A DNA stretch of 64,000 bases from Trichobilharzia regenti (taxonomy: Eukaryota > Platyhelminthes > Trematoda > Strigeidida > Schistosomatidae), in NCBI GenBank assembly GCA_944472135.2, contig OX235262.1, forward strand, positions 60,794,440 through 60,858,439. The letters are read 5' to 3'. The translations under genes and the position numbers were made by a program. The notes below the pieces were generated by a model that did not search any database, was not told the origin of the DNA, and saw nothing but the letters and a program-made list of their open reading frames with translations. Shown here piece by piece: positions 10,171 through 21,814 of the stretch (the stretch's first letter is position 1; the number at the start of each line of letters is the position of its first letter).

Positions 10171-12134
10171 ATTTCATTAACAATTTTTTTGAAACAATTT
10201 CAATAGGCATTTCTAATCAGTTATATATATATATTGACCTCACTCACAGTCACTGCAAGGTATTTTGTAAATTATATAGTTATGTTCAATTGGGTCCATC
10301 GACAGCGTCCTTTAGCCTACAGAGCTATTCTTTTTGAATGTACTTTATCTCATATTGATTTTATTCTAATGTCTAATCATCAATTTTTACTCATGTATAT
10401 GACTGCAGCAAGAAAGCTGTGTGAGTAGTGACTTGACATGATTATGAGAGGCAATAAATTGTGCTCGAAACTTCATCGTCAGTAAATATTATCCATAAAG
10501 GTGTTAATAAAGTGTCTTCTGGTGTAAGTGAACATTGAATGGCTTGTTTATTCAAATTGATCTCTAGTTGGTGCAGGAGACAACAATGACGACCGTTAGA
10601 AGACGACTAGGGAAATACGATCAGATATATTAATTACTGTACACTTTATTAACGTTTATTCACAAACTTAACACATAGGAACTTGTAATCCCTTTTTGTT
10701 ATTAGCAACCGTATTATCCTTCCGTCTTTTGATATTTCGCGTTGGTTATTTTGCATAATATTCCATTCGTTAGGTGAAGTCTTCTGAAATCAGAGATAGG
10801 TTCAGGATCTCTTCAGATTTTGACATTTTACAGTGTCTGTATGAACATATTTCTCCTGAACACATACGTTTGACTCTTTCAGGTGGATCTCGATGGCTTT
10901 GGCTATGTGTAGAAGACAAACTTGTGAAGCAAGACTAATATCAGTAGGTATACACGACAGATAACTTTAAATGACTTGTAAGCTGCTGAAACACAGCTAC
11001 AAATAGACCCGTATTTGTCCCTAGAATTACTGCACAGGATGATGTTTAGAAATCTGACGAAAAACATGCCTAATTCTACACCCAATTGAACTGGCTTCAC
11101 TGGAGCAGTCAACCTGACAGATACAACACATAGAAGAGGAGAAATTAGATAATTTACCCTTATTTCGAAAAATATAAATTGGAGTTATTGTGAAGATACA
11201 GTGCATGCAGATTACCCTTTTCTACTGCATTCTTTCTGGTGTTGTGTTATTACCTGACTATTCTTATTATGCTTCTCTTAACCTCACCATCATTATCTGA
11301 TTGTAAAAATTTGACGATTTCTCTTCACCCCCACTCTGCCCCGCCTAAGCTATTAACTAGTCATAATTGATTCAATTATCTATGATTGCTACATTACTTT
11401 CCTTAATTTTATCTGATGTAATAATCTGTTTTATTACAAAAACAGTACGTACAACAACACAGTATGGAATTTTCAACATTTGTCAGAATATTGCATCAAA
11501 TTTACTCAAAATATAAATAAAAACTGTTGTGTACTCGTCGCCTTTACTATGTTATGGGGTCGTTGCCGATATTATAGTGTGACCAAGTATAAATATCCAC
11601 TGATGAGATATAATAACCGACGATAACGTACAGACTGGTAGTGCTGAGTACTTAATTTACCCTGACGCGAAGAGGCAAATCTGAAGACCACCACCACGTT
11701 CACGAAGATACATGTGTATTATCTAACAAGGAAAATTAACTGTCACACAAGACTGTGAGTGCGAAAGATACTAAAGAGTACGAAAAGGTGTGTAAGAGTG
11801 TGTACAATACAAGAGTATATATGAAAATGAATAAAATACGTGAACCAATAAAATACACAGTAGTTTTTCTCACCAACATTGGATTCACATTGGTTGTAAT
11901 GTCATGTAACAAAAGGTCATACGTTGTTTGTTTAGTTAATGGACAGACAAAACGTATTGTGAGTTATAATGGAATAACAATCAATATACACATTGTAAAA
12001 TATAACAGACTGTCCAAACAAAGCAGACATCATGTGACTACATATCAAAAACTGACCACAGAAATTTATGTACATTTACGGGTAGGAATAAACTCAAAAA
12101 GGTGCAAAGTACAAAATGAAAATAATAACTACAA
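10171..12134. other. Nearly 2 kb without a recognised gene
   Basis: Mostly unassigned AT-rich sequence. At 10430-10500 there is a dispersed sequence also seen near 18200-18270 and 27775-27850. An open frame of 132 codons at 11755-12153 starts from GTG, is rich in Lys, Asn and Tyr, and has no motif I recognise; it may be chance. Confidence 0.4.
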
Positions 12135-12146
12135 TAATTATATTAA

Positions 12147-12560
12147 CGTATGAATCTTCACAACACTCCTCAATGGGTGGTTTAGTATCTTCAGTCTTTT
12201 TCACATCAGCAGGGATACGAACATCAGTTTTCTGGTTGGTTCCTTCGTTAGTCTTTGTATTCTTGGCCTTAGGAGCATCTTCCCCTCTTCTTTCACTTGA
12301 CCAGACACTTCAGTGTCCGGTCGACGTCCTTCAGGACTTCTGGAGGTGGCAATGGCCGGCTGTGACTTTAAGTCATACTTTCTCAAAACTTTAACCTTCC
12401 CCGATTTCATCTGTCGCTCTAATTCTTCTTGTTTTTTTCCCAAACCCTCTTCATTATACTTGAACATACGTTTGTCTGTCACCCATTCATCCCAGTTCTT
12501 ATTCCAACCTTGGCAATGCACAAAATACATTACACCATCTTCTCTCACGTCAATGTGATC
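12147..12560 (-). pseudogene. MRG15-type chromodomain retrocopy, left arm of palindrome
   Basis: Minus-strand reading gives a chromodomain of the MRG15/MORF4L1 kind: VMYFVHCQGWNKNWDEW then a KRMFKYNEEGL segment and a Lys/Glu-rich linker. MRG15 proteins bind methylated H3K36 with this domain and sit in NuA4/Sin3 type complexes. The copy has no introns, starts part-way into the chromodomain, and loses frame after the linker within a GAAGAGGGG run (the true frame resumes as GEDAPKAKNTKT). The C-terminal MRG domain is absent. It is an almost exact reverse complement of 12568-12977, so the pair forms one palindrome. A 12-bp AT-rich word lies just outside it at 12135-12146 and again at 12985-12996, a candidate target-site duplication. 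Confidence 0.75.
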
Positions 12561-12567
12561 TTTTTTC

Positions 12568-12977
12568 ACTTTGACATCAGAGAAGATGGTGTAATGTATT
12601 TTGTGCATTGCCAAGGTTGGAATAAGAACTGGGATGAATGGGTGACAGACAAACGTATGTTCAAGTATAATGAAGAGGGTTTGGGAAAAAAACAAGAAGA
12701 ATTAGAGCGACAGATGAAATCGGGGAAGGTTAAAGTTTTGAGAAAGTATGACTTAAAGTCACAGCCGGCCATTGCCACCTCCAGAAGTCCTGAAGGACGT
12801 CGACCGGACACTGAAGTGTCTGGTCAAGTGAAAGAAGAGGGGAAGATGCTCCTAAGGCCAAGAATACAAAGACTAACGAAGGAACCAACCGAAAAACTGA
12901 TGTTCGTGTCCCTGCTGATGTGAAAAAGACTGAAGATACTAAACCACCCATTGAGGAGTGTTGTGAAGATTTATACG
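12568..12977 (+). pseudogene. MRG15-type chromodomain retrocopy, right arm of palindrome
   Basis: The plus-strand mirror of the left arm, with the same chromodomain motif, same linker and same frameshift. Only a handful of bases differ between the arms (for example K versus N and a Q/E-level change near the linker end). The arms are separated by about 6-7 nt (TCTTTT at about 12560-12566). The N-terminal sequence of this copy (reading HVNVIFFHF) is the complement of the loop-proximal sequence and not chromodomain. A read-through continuation after 12977 (YATSNYIKNS) runs to a stop near 13048; whether it is part of the gene copy is unclear. Confidence 0.75.
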
Positions 12978-12984
12978 CTACGTC

Positions 12985-13433
12985 TAATTATATTAAAAAC
13001 AGTGGGTTTGTTTCAAGTAGTAATGTCGACACAGATTGGAAATTTTAGCATGTTAAAAATTACTGAATATAAATGATGTTCTGTTGATATAGCATGGTGA
13101 GAGGAATACAAAGAATAACAATTTCTACAGAACTTAATTCATATTTACACTTATGAGGAAGTAAGCAAAAACAAAAATTGAGAGGATCATCACTATAAGA
13201 AGAGTAATACCAGTAAGGCTTGGAGAAAAAAGGATGCAGGAAATGGTTTATTTAGCAGTGCAAAGAAAATTAGTTAGTTCATGAATAACAACACTATTCT
13301 CACCACATAAACTACGTGTCAAATTTGGTATAGTGCAATTACTACACTTCGACGTGCGTCCATAAAATCTTTTCAAATACCTTTTCATTTTACCTGAAGA
13401 AAAAATACTACAACAACTGATTTAAGCCAATTA
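12985..13433. other. Unassigned spacer between two inverted-repeat systems
   Basis: No gene seen apart from the short continuation of the MRG-copy frame to about 13049. Confidence 0.4.
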
Positions 13434-14797
13434 ATACTCAAATATGCATTTATTATATATCATATATTACTTATTATCATCAATGAGCAATTCAAATCCT
13501 TTTTTCCTGATCATTTATTCCATTTCCTTTATTATTAATAACATTGAAAAACAGCTTACTCTTAACTTCTGTGTACTTCAGTGAATGAATAGATTCTCTT
13601 ATGTATGCTATTTCGTTAACTTTTTACTTTTCCCATGCATTTTTTTTCTTAATTCACAGTGAGTTTTATTCAGTTCACTTGTGTGTGCATGTGTGTCTGT
13701 GCGTTTATTGCATCACTTCATACTGACATTTAATAAACTAACCATCGGTTATATGTCACTGTAATTATGGACGACAATCACCTTTTCCCACTGAAAGCAC
13801 CTTTCCATTCTGTCCGTCTCCCTCCTCCCTTCACTCCTTCTTCCTCATCTCTTTCATCCTCTTAGGATTTCTTGTGCAATAATTATTTTCTTTGTAATAT
13901 AACCATTTTTTAAAACATGTCTTTATGCCCCTCTGGGTTTATATGCATATATTCCTATTGGAGTGTCTACAATCACTGCTTCTCATATAGCTTTATCTCA
14001 TTCATAAATCTAGTAGCACGGAGAGAAATGTAGAACGACAAGAATATATACATATACTCCGTATATCACACTACAGCATGGAGGCTTTTTCTGCCTTAAC
14101 ATTTGGTTTAGCTATGATTAAATGTCATAGATATCTCTTTATCAAAAATGTGATTCATTATTCTTATGCATAAATGTCATCATTTCTCCCTTTCGTTCTG
14201 GAGTTTGCTTCTTAGCTTCAGTTTACTTCAAGACAAGGAACAGTTGACTTCTGATAACGTTAAACATGAAATACGACAAGTCATATATGTATTCTTTATG
14301 AATCCTTGCGTGTAATCATTGATTTTCCTTCTGGGGCTAGATTTATTTCACTTAGTTCCAATTGATAACACGAGTGCTAGGTCAGCGTAGGTTTGTTGTT
14401 GCTGTTCTTGTTGTTATTGTAGTCCAAACTGGTTGAATCTACAAAATTCGCCTCACGGATGTGTGTGTGTGTGCGCACGTGTCAGCCATTACTCTGGCTA
14501 GTGTTTACGTGCGTTGACTTGCTGATATATGAATAGCGTTCAACACTGAGATAAGAAACTTGATACTTGATTGGATTTCAGTTGACAATCAGCTGGAAAA
14601 GAGTGACGGTTAGTTAAATCAGAAAACTGCATCAGTTCATGAAGCCGTCATCCACTGTGGAACTTGTAAAGACAACAACAGTGAGACTGTGAAACTGTAA
14701 TAGATTCAAGTTGTTATTCTTTAAGAATATACACGAAATGACCATTCTTTGTCTTATTTTCTTAGGATGTTTAATTGGTAGAGAATGCATTAGGTAT
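13434..14797 (+). repeat. Giant inverted repeat, outer left arm
   Basis: About 1364 bp that reappear in reverse complement at 19653-21019 with only scattered differences (for example CATCGG versus CATTGG near 13743, and GGATGTGTG versus GAATGTGTG near 14457). Similarity stops at both ends inside unique sequence. No convincing ORF is inside. It includes a short (TG)n run at 14460-14473. Confidence 0.85.
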
Positions 14798-14945
14798 TTA
14801 ACCAGAAAGCCACGAATAAAACTCGCAAAGAGGGATCCTTAAGCATGAGGCAAGCAACTCCATGCTGAGAAAATTATCACCACTAGTACAAAAACCTCAA
14901 GCCTCCACAATCAAGCCCTACTTCCCAGAATTCGGAGAGTAAAAG

Positions 14946-15453
14946 CATGAAAAAAAAGATGTAATCATCCATCAATAGACAATTTCCCTACCTAATCCTA
15001 CGGGGCTGTGTGATCGGTTACTGAATCCTTCCATCTCTCCTCATTTATGTAATACTTGCCAGATGGTGCTTAGATTTAAATCAGCCATTTTCAAATTTGT
15101 TTTCGTTTTGAATCTTCAAATATCTCCACATGAGTCATTTCAAATCTAAACAGTTTAAAACAACACACAATAAAGAAAAACAAATGTCGAATTAGAAAGC
15201 AAATTTTCAGGTGAATCATCAAGTTTTTCTATTTAATGGTGTAGAGTGAATGCATTTGTTTTATAAGATAAGCTTATTCGATATAATGTTCCACTGGATG
15301 AATTGAATAGACAACATGCTCCCCTCGTATTCTGAGCTCCATCCATGATGGTGGTGGGTCATGTGTGCGCGTACTGATGACGTGTCCCACAAAATAGAAA
15401 CAAGCAACTCTCCAGTACAGTAGTCCCTCACATTTTATGCTTCTCTAACTGAT
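14946..15453 (+). repeat. Giant inverted repeat, inner left arm
   Basis: Matches 17262-17733 in reverse complement, almost base for base. The left arm carries about 40 bp (about 15376-15415) that the right arm lacks; the missing block is bounded by GTAC on both sides. This block and its flanks are the 3' part of a hammerhead SINE (ACTGATGACGTGTCCC...AGAAAC), so the right arm has lost SINE sequence. Confidence 0.85.
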
Positions 15454-15679
15454 GTCAGTTCGTGATTCAACTTTCAAAAATAAGCTATTTCGAATGTATG
15501 CGTCAATGTTCTCCAGTCGCGTGAGTTGTCCGTTTAACTCACTCCTACATCTCGCCTAGTCCACTAGCCTAGAGAAGAGGGAAGGTTGTGTTATGGATAG
15601 ATTTGAAGATAGGAGGAACACGTTGATTGGTAAAGTTGTGAATACTAACCAACACCAGTATAATTAAAGTATGATTTAC

Positions 15680-15990
15680 GTTGTTTTTGGTTGAACTGAT
15701 CTTGATATTTCCATTGATTGATTACATCGGACTGAATTGCCTGACTGGCTTACGTTGATATGCCACCTCCTAGTAAGAACACTTTGACAATGTCTTGAGT
15801 TGCATATGATGTTATTTGGCTGGTTTTGGCTAGCATACATAACCAGGGTGCTCATCATCTGGATTTACTAGCATCCCCCAATTAGTGCTGGAAAACCCAC
15901 AGAGGCTCAAATCCTGCACCTATCGTTTCAACCATCAAAGTATCGTCCATTCTCCACTAACTAAATAGAGGCAACATCTCGTTCGAAAGA
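15680..15990 (+). repeat. Dispersed repeat shared with 31290-31540
   Basis: Contains a shared order of short blocks (GACTGAATTGC, TGCCACCTCCTAGTA, ATGTTGTTTGG-like, CTCATCATCTGGAT, ATCGTTTCAA) that recur with divergence at 31290-31540. No coding or pol III features are clear; family unknown. Confidence 0.45.
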
Positions 15991-16004
15991 CATATAGGTA
16001 GTTA

Positions 16005-16325
16005 GTTACCTGGTGTTCTAGTTAGAATTCCTGGCCAGGTAGAGTGTGAGGAAGAATACTCGCCGATGACGTTGGCCAGTGGTCGCGCTATATCGTGAAT
16101 TGTCAGCAGTTGGAATTTATGGACTGGCCATTGGATCCAGTGCCAGTGCTTCTATGGTCTACGAGCTTTCCTTTATAACCAGAAGATCCTGGGTTCAAAT
16201 CTTTATGAGTATCTATTGATAAAGAGTCAGGAACTAGGACGAAACAACTGTCCAATGCTCCTGAAGGTTTTCCAGTGGTTCTGTAACCGATGTAAGCGCA
16301 TGATCTAATCCTAATCCTGTAACCA
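16005..16325 (+). repeat. Hammerhead SINE, decayed
   Basis: Shows the family 5' segment, a tRNA-like region (about 16140-16205), a ribozyme region near 16208-16255 containing AAAGAGTCAGGAACTAGGAC followed by GAAACAACTGTCC, and the inverted tail. Stem II and III bases are altered. Confidence 0.6.
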
Positions 16326-17261
16326 ATAAAATACATTAATATCAAACGAAAAGTATTCAAACTTACACTGAGAGTGCTAATATTCAACTGGTGTAACTGA
16401 AGATGTCACCTTTTATTATTCTGTAGATTGTCATTAGAACGTTTTAAACACTTTACATCAAGGGATTTAGAATCAACAACACAGGTTGAAGTCGTTGTTG
16501 GTAACTCCCGATCCACTGAGCCATGCCAATATCGAAAGACAAAGGCTGGTCTGTGACTGTATATTGTAACCACAACGACAACACACTGTATTTATACATT
16601 TCTTTTACAACAACAAAGTCGGCCTCACAGCCATGAGAAATGATTGACGGCATAAATAATCACAACCATGAGTGATGAGTGGTTGGTTGCATAAATACCC
16701 ACAACATGCGTGAGAGATGATGACATACTACTCCCCCTATAAAGTGTGTAGGACTGTCTTTCCGGTCTGTTTGGAGAAGTTAATTTTTTTTCGCCCAAAA
16801 TGAATTCTTACTGAGGATAACTTATCGGAAGTAAAAGTACTGCTCGATGTTTGATAAACATCTGTCCAAGATATCTCTAATCGCTTCCTCCCCCTTCGCT
16901 CTCTTGAAAGAACGATTAGAGGCACTGACAAAGCATTCACTTTTTCCATATGATTGAGTTTGATGACGAATTGGACGTTTAGGAGGGAAACCAGCTTAAC
17001 ATTCGGCTTCACAGTCGAAGACTTAACTTGACTTAACTTGTGGCAGCCAAGATTTTCCCGGCAGACCGGGGAATGCTTATTACGCCGCGAACAACAGTCA
17101 GAACAACGCTGTCATCGACCCATGAGAAAGTTGACGAAGTCTAGTAGTGATAATGCTCTAGGTATACAAGTGGAACGTCTCCAGTCCTTACACGCTCATA
17201 TTCGTCTAGTAAGACACCCATCACAGCCAACACCCATGAAGCAGGTATACCGGCTGGCCAT

Positions 17262-17733
17262 ACCAGTTAGAGAAGCATAAAATGTGAGGGACTACTGTAC
17301 GCGCACACATGACCCACCACCATCATGGATGGAGCTCAGAATACGAGGGGAGCATGTTGTCTATTCAATTCATCCAGTGGAACATTATATCGAATAAGCT
17401 TATCTTATAAAACAAATGCATTCACTCTACACCATTAAATAGAAAAACTTGATGATTCACCTGAAAATTTGCTTTCTAATTCGACATTTGTTTTTCTTTA
17501 TTGTGTGTTGTTTTAAACTGTTTAGATTTGAAATGACTCATGTGGAGATATTTGAAGATTCAAAAGGAAAACAAATTTGAAAATGGCTGATTTAAATCTA
17601 AGCACCATCTGGCAAGTATTACATAAATGAGGAGAGATGGAAGGAATCAGTAACCGATCACACAGCCCCGTAGGATTAGGTAGGGAAATTGTCTATTGAT
17701 GGATGATTACATCTTTTTTGCATTCTTTCATGT
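17262..17733 (-). repeat. Giant inverted repeat, inner right arm
   Basis: Reverse complement of 14946-15453 apart from the roughly 40-bp GTAC-bounded deletion at its left end (17296-17300 in this orientation) and a few substitutions. Confidence 0.85.
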
Positions 17734-18702
17734 TACCTGTGGAACATATTCCTCGGCGAGATAAAGGATCGCGTGACTGGCGGAGGTCGAATCTCATACT
17801 CTTGTGCATGGTTGGCTGGTCGGTGTTATAGCTGAAAACCTAGATACTCGCTGTTCAATATCCTTTCTGGAAACACTATACACGATATATTTCTCATAAA
17901 ACCTTGTGAGTAGTGCACACCGAGACTGAAATATCGGTGAATATTCATTGAAATTCGAATACATGTAGTGATGTATATACATACATTAAACGAGAAATCG
18001 TGGAACTAAAAGGATCACCATAACATTAGATCTTTCACACTATGAGATAAGATCCAGTTTATCAATCTCAACAATCAACTTGCTAAATCGTGTACTACCT
18101 TTTCACGTTTATACAACCTAACTGAGATCTTATTTACACAACGGTGATATATGGTGATGTACAGTCAGTCCAGGAGGTTGAAATTCAAACTACTCCATAC
18201 AATCGATATGATTATGAAAATAAATTGTGTCCGAAAAGTTACGCAGTAAAATAATACTGTTTCACTGTATGTGATATATCCAATAAACAAATTGAAATGG
18301 AATACCACAGATACCTTTACGCTTATAGGATTAGTGTCCATTAAAATTACACTGTCAAAGTTGTTAGATGTTTGGAGGAGGAACCTTTGGAAAGTCCTGT
18401 TTGGTGCTTCTTGGTACCTGTCGCCAAGGCATATCACTCATCTTGAACGGTGCCATGACCCATCCAGAGTTCAAAGCGTGATCACATATTCCTGTAGTAA
18501 GAAATGTCACCTAAAAGCTATTGGGGTTCACGATGCACCTCCTGTAGGACTCTCATCAACAATCGCTATCGCAGTAAATGGTCACTTGGGAATAATTGAG
18601 AAGTGTGTCAAGTTCTGAGTTCTTTGACGTGGTGTTGGTGACAAGTCAAGTTTTCAAAATGGTCATTAAGGTGGATGATTCATCCTTGTAGTGCACCACC
18701 TG
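17734..18702. other. Unassigned part of the extra right-arm segment
   Basis: Belongs to the 1.9 kb that replaces only about 150 bp between the outer and inner arms on the left side. It has a tRNA-like stretch near 17757-17800 (GGAGGTCGAATCTCATACTC) and, around 18200-18270, a dispersed sequence also seen at 10430-10500. A 115-codon plus frame at 18271-18618 has no recognised motif. Confidence 0.4.
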
Positions 18703-19040
18703 GTGTCTGTCTGTCTGTCTATTTTCGACATAGAACTTTGCACAAATGTGTGGAAGTTCAAGTCGCCACACTCCGTGCAGCACGCGAAGCAAGAGAAGAA
18801 AGTACAAGAAAAGCATAATAGAAACAGTGAGCAGAGGTGTGAGACAAAGGAGGAGTAATAACGAAGAACAAAACAGTTTCATTGGAGATCATAAGTCACA
18901 AGGAGTGGATGCATCTGCGCCACTGAGAACGATTTTGAGCCATGTCACCAATTGTTTCCAACCATAGATTCTTACCGTCCCGAGGACCCCAGCCTGGAAG
19001 TATACACCTTCCTACGTGGCTTAGACCAACCACCTGGTGA
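18703..19040 (-). mobile_element. RTE-type LINE 3' end fragment
   Basis: Minus-strand match to the 3' end of the element at 29240-30430. It has the ORF end region (LETIGDMAQ...QWRRCIHSL equivalents near 18900-18980), the pyrimidine-rich 3' UTR, and a terminal tetranucleotide run (TGTC/GACA)n at about 18704-18722 that serves as the LINE tail. Confidence 0.75.
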
Positions 19041-19049
19041 CCAATCAAT

Positions 19050-19260
19050 TAATCAATAACGGCTCCACAGGAAGTTGATTGTGGTAACGTCTCTAACGGC
19101 ATTACTGGGTACATGAGTTCCTACAAGATCGGAGATACACATTTTCCGACGAGTGAGTATACAATAAGCAGGAAACCTAAGTTCCGCTGAATACCCCAAC
19201 CACCTAACAACAGCTCTCAGAAAACCGGGAATGGGAGACACCCCGCATGGTGATCACATT
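19050..19260. repeat. Dispersed tRNA-like repeat shared with 31060-31250
   Basis: Shares with 31060-31250 the run ATGAGTTCCTACAAG followed by related sequence in the same order. The 31-kb copy has a B box GGGTTCGAATCTC, indicating a tRNA-derived SINE of a second family; here the B box is lost. Confidence 0.5.
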
Positions 19261-19330
19261 GCAAACTTTTCTGATAGAATTAAATCTTCACCAAGCAATG
19301 GACTAGACATAGGACATGACAAAATTACTT

Positions 19331-19463
19331 ACTACTGAATAATTGATATGAGTAGTTGCATACCACTCATATCAACAAGTGAATGGATCACCTCGATATA
19401 GCTAGCAAGCACCACTGGTTAATATGAGTGGTATCCATCTACTTATATCAATTAATCAGTACT
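19331..19463. repeat. Foldback repeat, 42-bp arms
   Basis: Left arm 19331-19372 and right arm 19422-19463 are near-complementary (about 6 mismatches, core TACCACTCATAT/ATATGAGTGGTA), with a 49-nt loop. It could be a small foldback element or a structured RNA; no target duplication was identified. Confidence 0.6.
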
Positions 19464-19652
19464 ACATAGTGTTAGACAAATACTTAATACAACTTATAAT
19501 CACACAGAGCTTACCAGTGCGCTGCAGTAGAAACGGAATCTGTTGTGTGAATCATGGTTCAATTGAATACTCTGCAAAACACGTCTGATGTGAAATCGAT
19601 AATTCAGACACCTCGAATAATCAGCTCCTCCGCTCCAAGTCTTTGAGTTTTA

Positions 19653-21019
19653 ATGTCTGATGCATTCTCAACCAATTGAACATCCTATGAAAATAAGACA
19701 AAGAATGGTCATTTCGTGTATATTCTTAAAGAATAACAACTTGAATCTATTACAGTTTCACAGTCTCACTGTTGTTGTCTTTACAAGTTCCACAGTGGAT
19801 GACGGCTTCATGAACTGATGCAGTTTTCTGATTTGACTAACCGTCACTCTTTTCCAGCTGATTGTCAACTGAAATCCAATCAAGTATCAAGTTTCTTATC
19901 TCAGTGTTGAACGCTATTCCTATATCAGCAAGTCAACGCACGTAAACACTAGCCAGAGTAATGGCTGACACGTGCGCACACACACACACATTCGTGAGGC
20001 GAATTTTGTAGATTCAACCAGTTTGGACTACAATAACAACAAGAACAGCAACAACAAACCTACGCTGACCTAGCACTCGTGTTATCAATTGGAACTAAGT
20101 GAAATAAATCTAGCCCCAGAAGGAAAATCAATGATTACACGCAAGGATTCATAAAGAATACATATATGACTTGTCGTATTTCATGTTTAACGTTATCAGA
20201 AGTCAACTGTTCCTTGTCTTGAAGTAAACTGAAGCTAAGAAGCAAACTCCAGAACGAAAGGGAGAAATGATGACATTTATGCATAAGAATAATGAATCAC
20301 ATTTTTGATAAAGAGATATCTATGACATTTAATCATAGCTAAACCAAATGTTAAGGCAGAAAAAGCCTCCATGCTGTAGTGTGATATACGGAGTATATGT
20401 ATATATTCTTGTCGTTCTACATTTCTCTCCGTGCTACTAGATTTATGAATGAGATAAAGCTATATGAGAAGCAGTGATTGTAGACACTCCAATAGGAATA
20501 TATGCATATAAACCCAGAGGGGCATAAAGACATGTTTTAAAAAATGGTTATATTACAAAGAAAATAATTATTGCACAAGAAATCCTAAGAGGATGAAAGA
20601 GATGAGGAAGAAGGAGTGAAGGGAGGAGGGAGACGGACAGAATGGAAAGGTGCTTTCAGTGGGAAAAGGTGATTGTCGTCCATAATTACAGTGACATATA
20701 ACCAATGGTTAGTTTATTAAATGTCAGTATGAAGTGATGCAATAAACGCACAGACACACATGCACACACAAGTGAACTGAATAAAACTCACTGTGAATTA
20801 AGAAAAAAAATGCATGGGAAAAGTAAAAAGTTAACGAAATAGCATACATAAGAGAATCTATTCATTCACTGAAGTACACAGAAGTTAAGAGTAAGCTGTT
20901 TTTCAATGTTATTAATAATAAAGGAAATGGAATAAATGATCAGGAAAAAAGGATTTGAATTGCTCATTGATGATAATAAGTAATATATGATATATAATAA
21001 ATGCATATTTGAGTATTCA
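19653..21019 (-). repeat. Giant inverted repeat, outer right arm
   Basis: Reverse complement of 13434-14797. It ends about 235 bp past the stop codon of the APP-like gene, so the duplicated DNA is the gene's 3' flank and none of its coding sequence. The G-run at 21064-21072 lies just outside. Confidence 0.85.
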
Positions 21020-21253
21020 TTGACACAAATCAGTTGTACGCGTGTGATAAGAGTCAGTCAATAGGGGGGGGGGCGTGACTTGTTCCCATGTTTGCCAGGT
21101 ACGTATATGTATATGTATGGATTTAATGTCAGCCACAAGAAAGAGAAAAACCTCAGAATAGAAAAGTAAAAGATTCAAGGAAATATGCAGGAAAAGCAAA
21201 ATGAAAACCTTAAATGAAAATATTATATGAGCATAAAAAACAAAATGTTTAAC

Positions 21254-21814
21254 CTAAATTTCAAAATCATCAAAACTATTATTATCATGATGAAAAGGAT
21301 TATCCACGCCACCAACATCAGCGTCAGTGTCAGTGTTACCATTGACATCGCCAGCAATCATACCATTACCTGATGGGTAACCGATAAATCGTTTATTTGT
21401 ATGATTTGTAGTAAATTTATACGCAGGATTTTCATAACCGTTCATTTGCCAATTATGTATTACATCATCATCATGGTTAGTAGGTTGTTTTGATATTGAA
21501 GATGTTGAAGAGGATGAAAATGGTCGCCCTCGTTGATGATGGTGATGACGACGACGATTTTTTCTTACTGGTAAAAATTCTGGTGAATAATCATTCATTT
21601 TTGGTGTTATGACTTCATCGACTTCAACTACTGTCAGTGTATAACCTTTACGATTATATCGAAGTGAAGCGAGATAACGTCGGGTAATTAACAGCAGACA
21701 AATACAAGTGAATAGTACGCCTAAAATAATTAATGATATATAAGCTGCTTTATTGCCTTGACTTTGATTGGATAAATGCATGGATGTATTGTTCAGTGAG
21801 GAGGTTGAGTTAAA
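21254..21814 (-). CDS. APP-like exon 8: membrane span and cytoplasmic tail
   Basis: Acceptor TTCTCTATAG. It encodes the membrane span (AAYISLIILGVLFTCICLLL), RRYL stop-transfer, VVEVDEVITP and NGYENPAYKF, both hallmarks of the APP tail. About 54 residues separate these two motifs against about 14 in vertebrates; the insert has a His4 run, basic KNRRR and a Ser run. About 52 residues follow the YENPAYKF motif, ending with NPF and FDDFEI, which look like endocytic adaptor motifs. Stop TAG at 21256-21254. Confidence 0.92.
   Translation of the reverse strand, partial: FNSTSSLNNTSMHLSNQSQGNKAAYISLIILGVLFTCICLLLITRRYLASLRYNRKGYTLTVVEVDEVITPKMNDYSPEFLPVRKNRRRHHHHQRGRPFSSSSTSSISKQPTNHDDDVIHNWQMNGYENPAYKFTTNHTNKRFIGYPSGNGMIAGDVNGNTDTDADVGGVDNPFHHDNNSFDDFEI

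Larger units (their letters stand above)
15454..17261. other. Central spacer of the giant inverted repeat
   Basis: A 1.8-kb spacer containing a dispersed repeat (15680-15990), a SINE (16005-16325), and about 900 bp I cannot assign. The latter has weak open frames on the minus strand (16737-17012) and plus strand (17038-17280), Arg/Ser rich and without clear motifs. Confidence 0.4.

Noticed and set aside
12201..12923. Two identical 164-codon ORFs on opposite strands as real genes
   Set aside because: They are the two arms of one palindrome. The frame starts in sequence complementary to the chromodomain, enters it mid-domain and is frameshifted after the linker, so pseudogene copies fit better.
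16737..17280. LTR-retrotransposon coding in the spacer of the giant inverted repeat
   Set aside because: Only composition (basic, Ser-rich) suggests it; no zinc knuckle, protease or RT motif could be seen.
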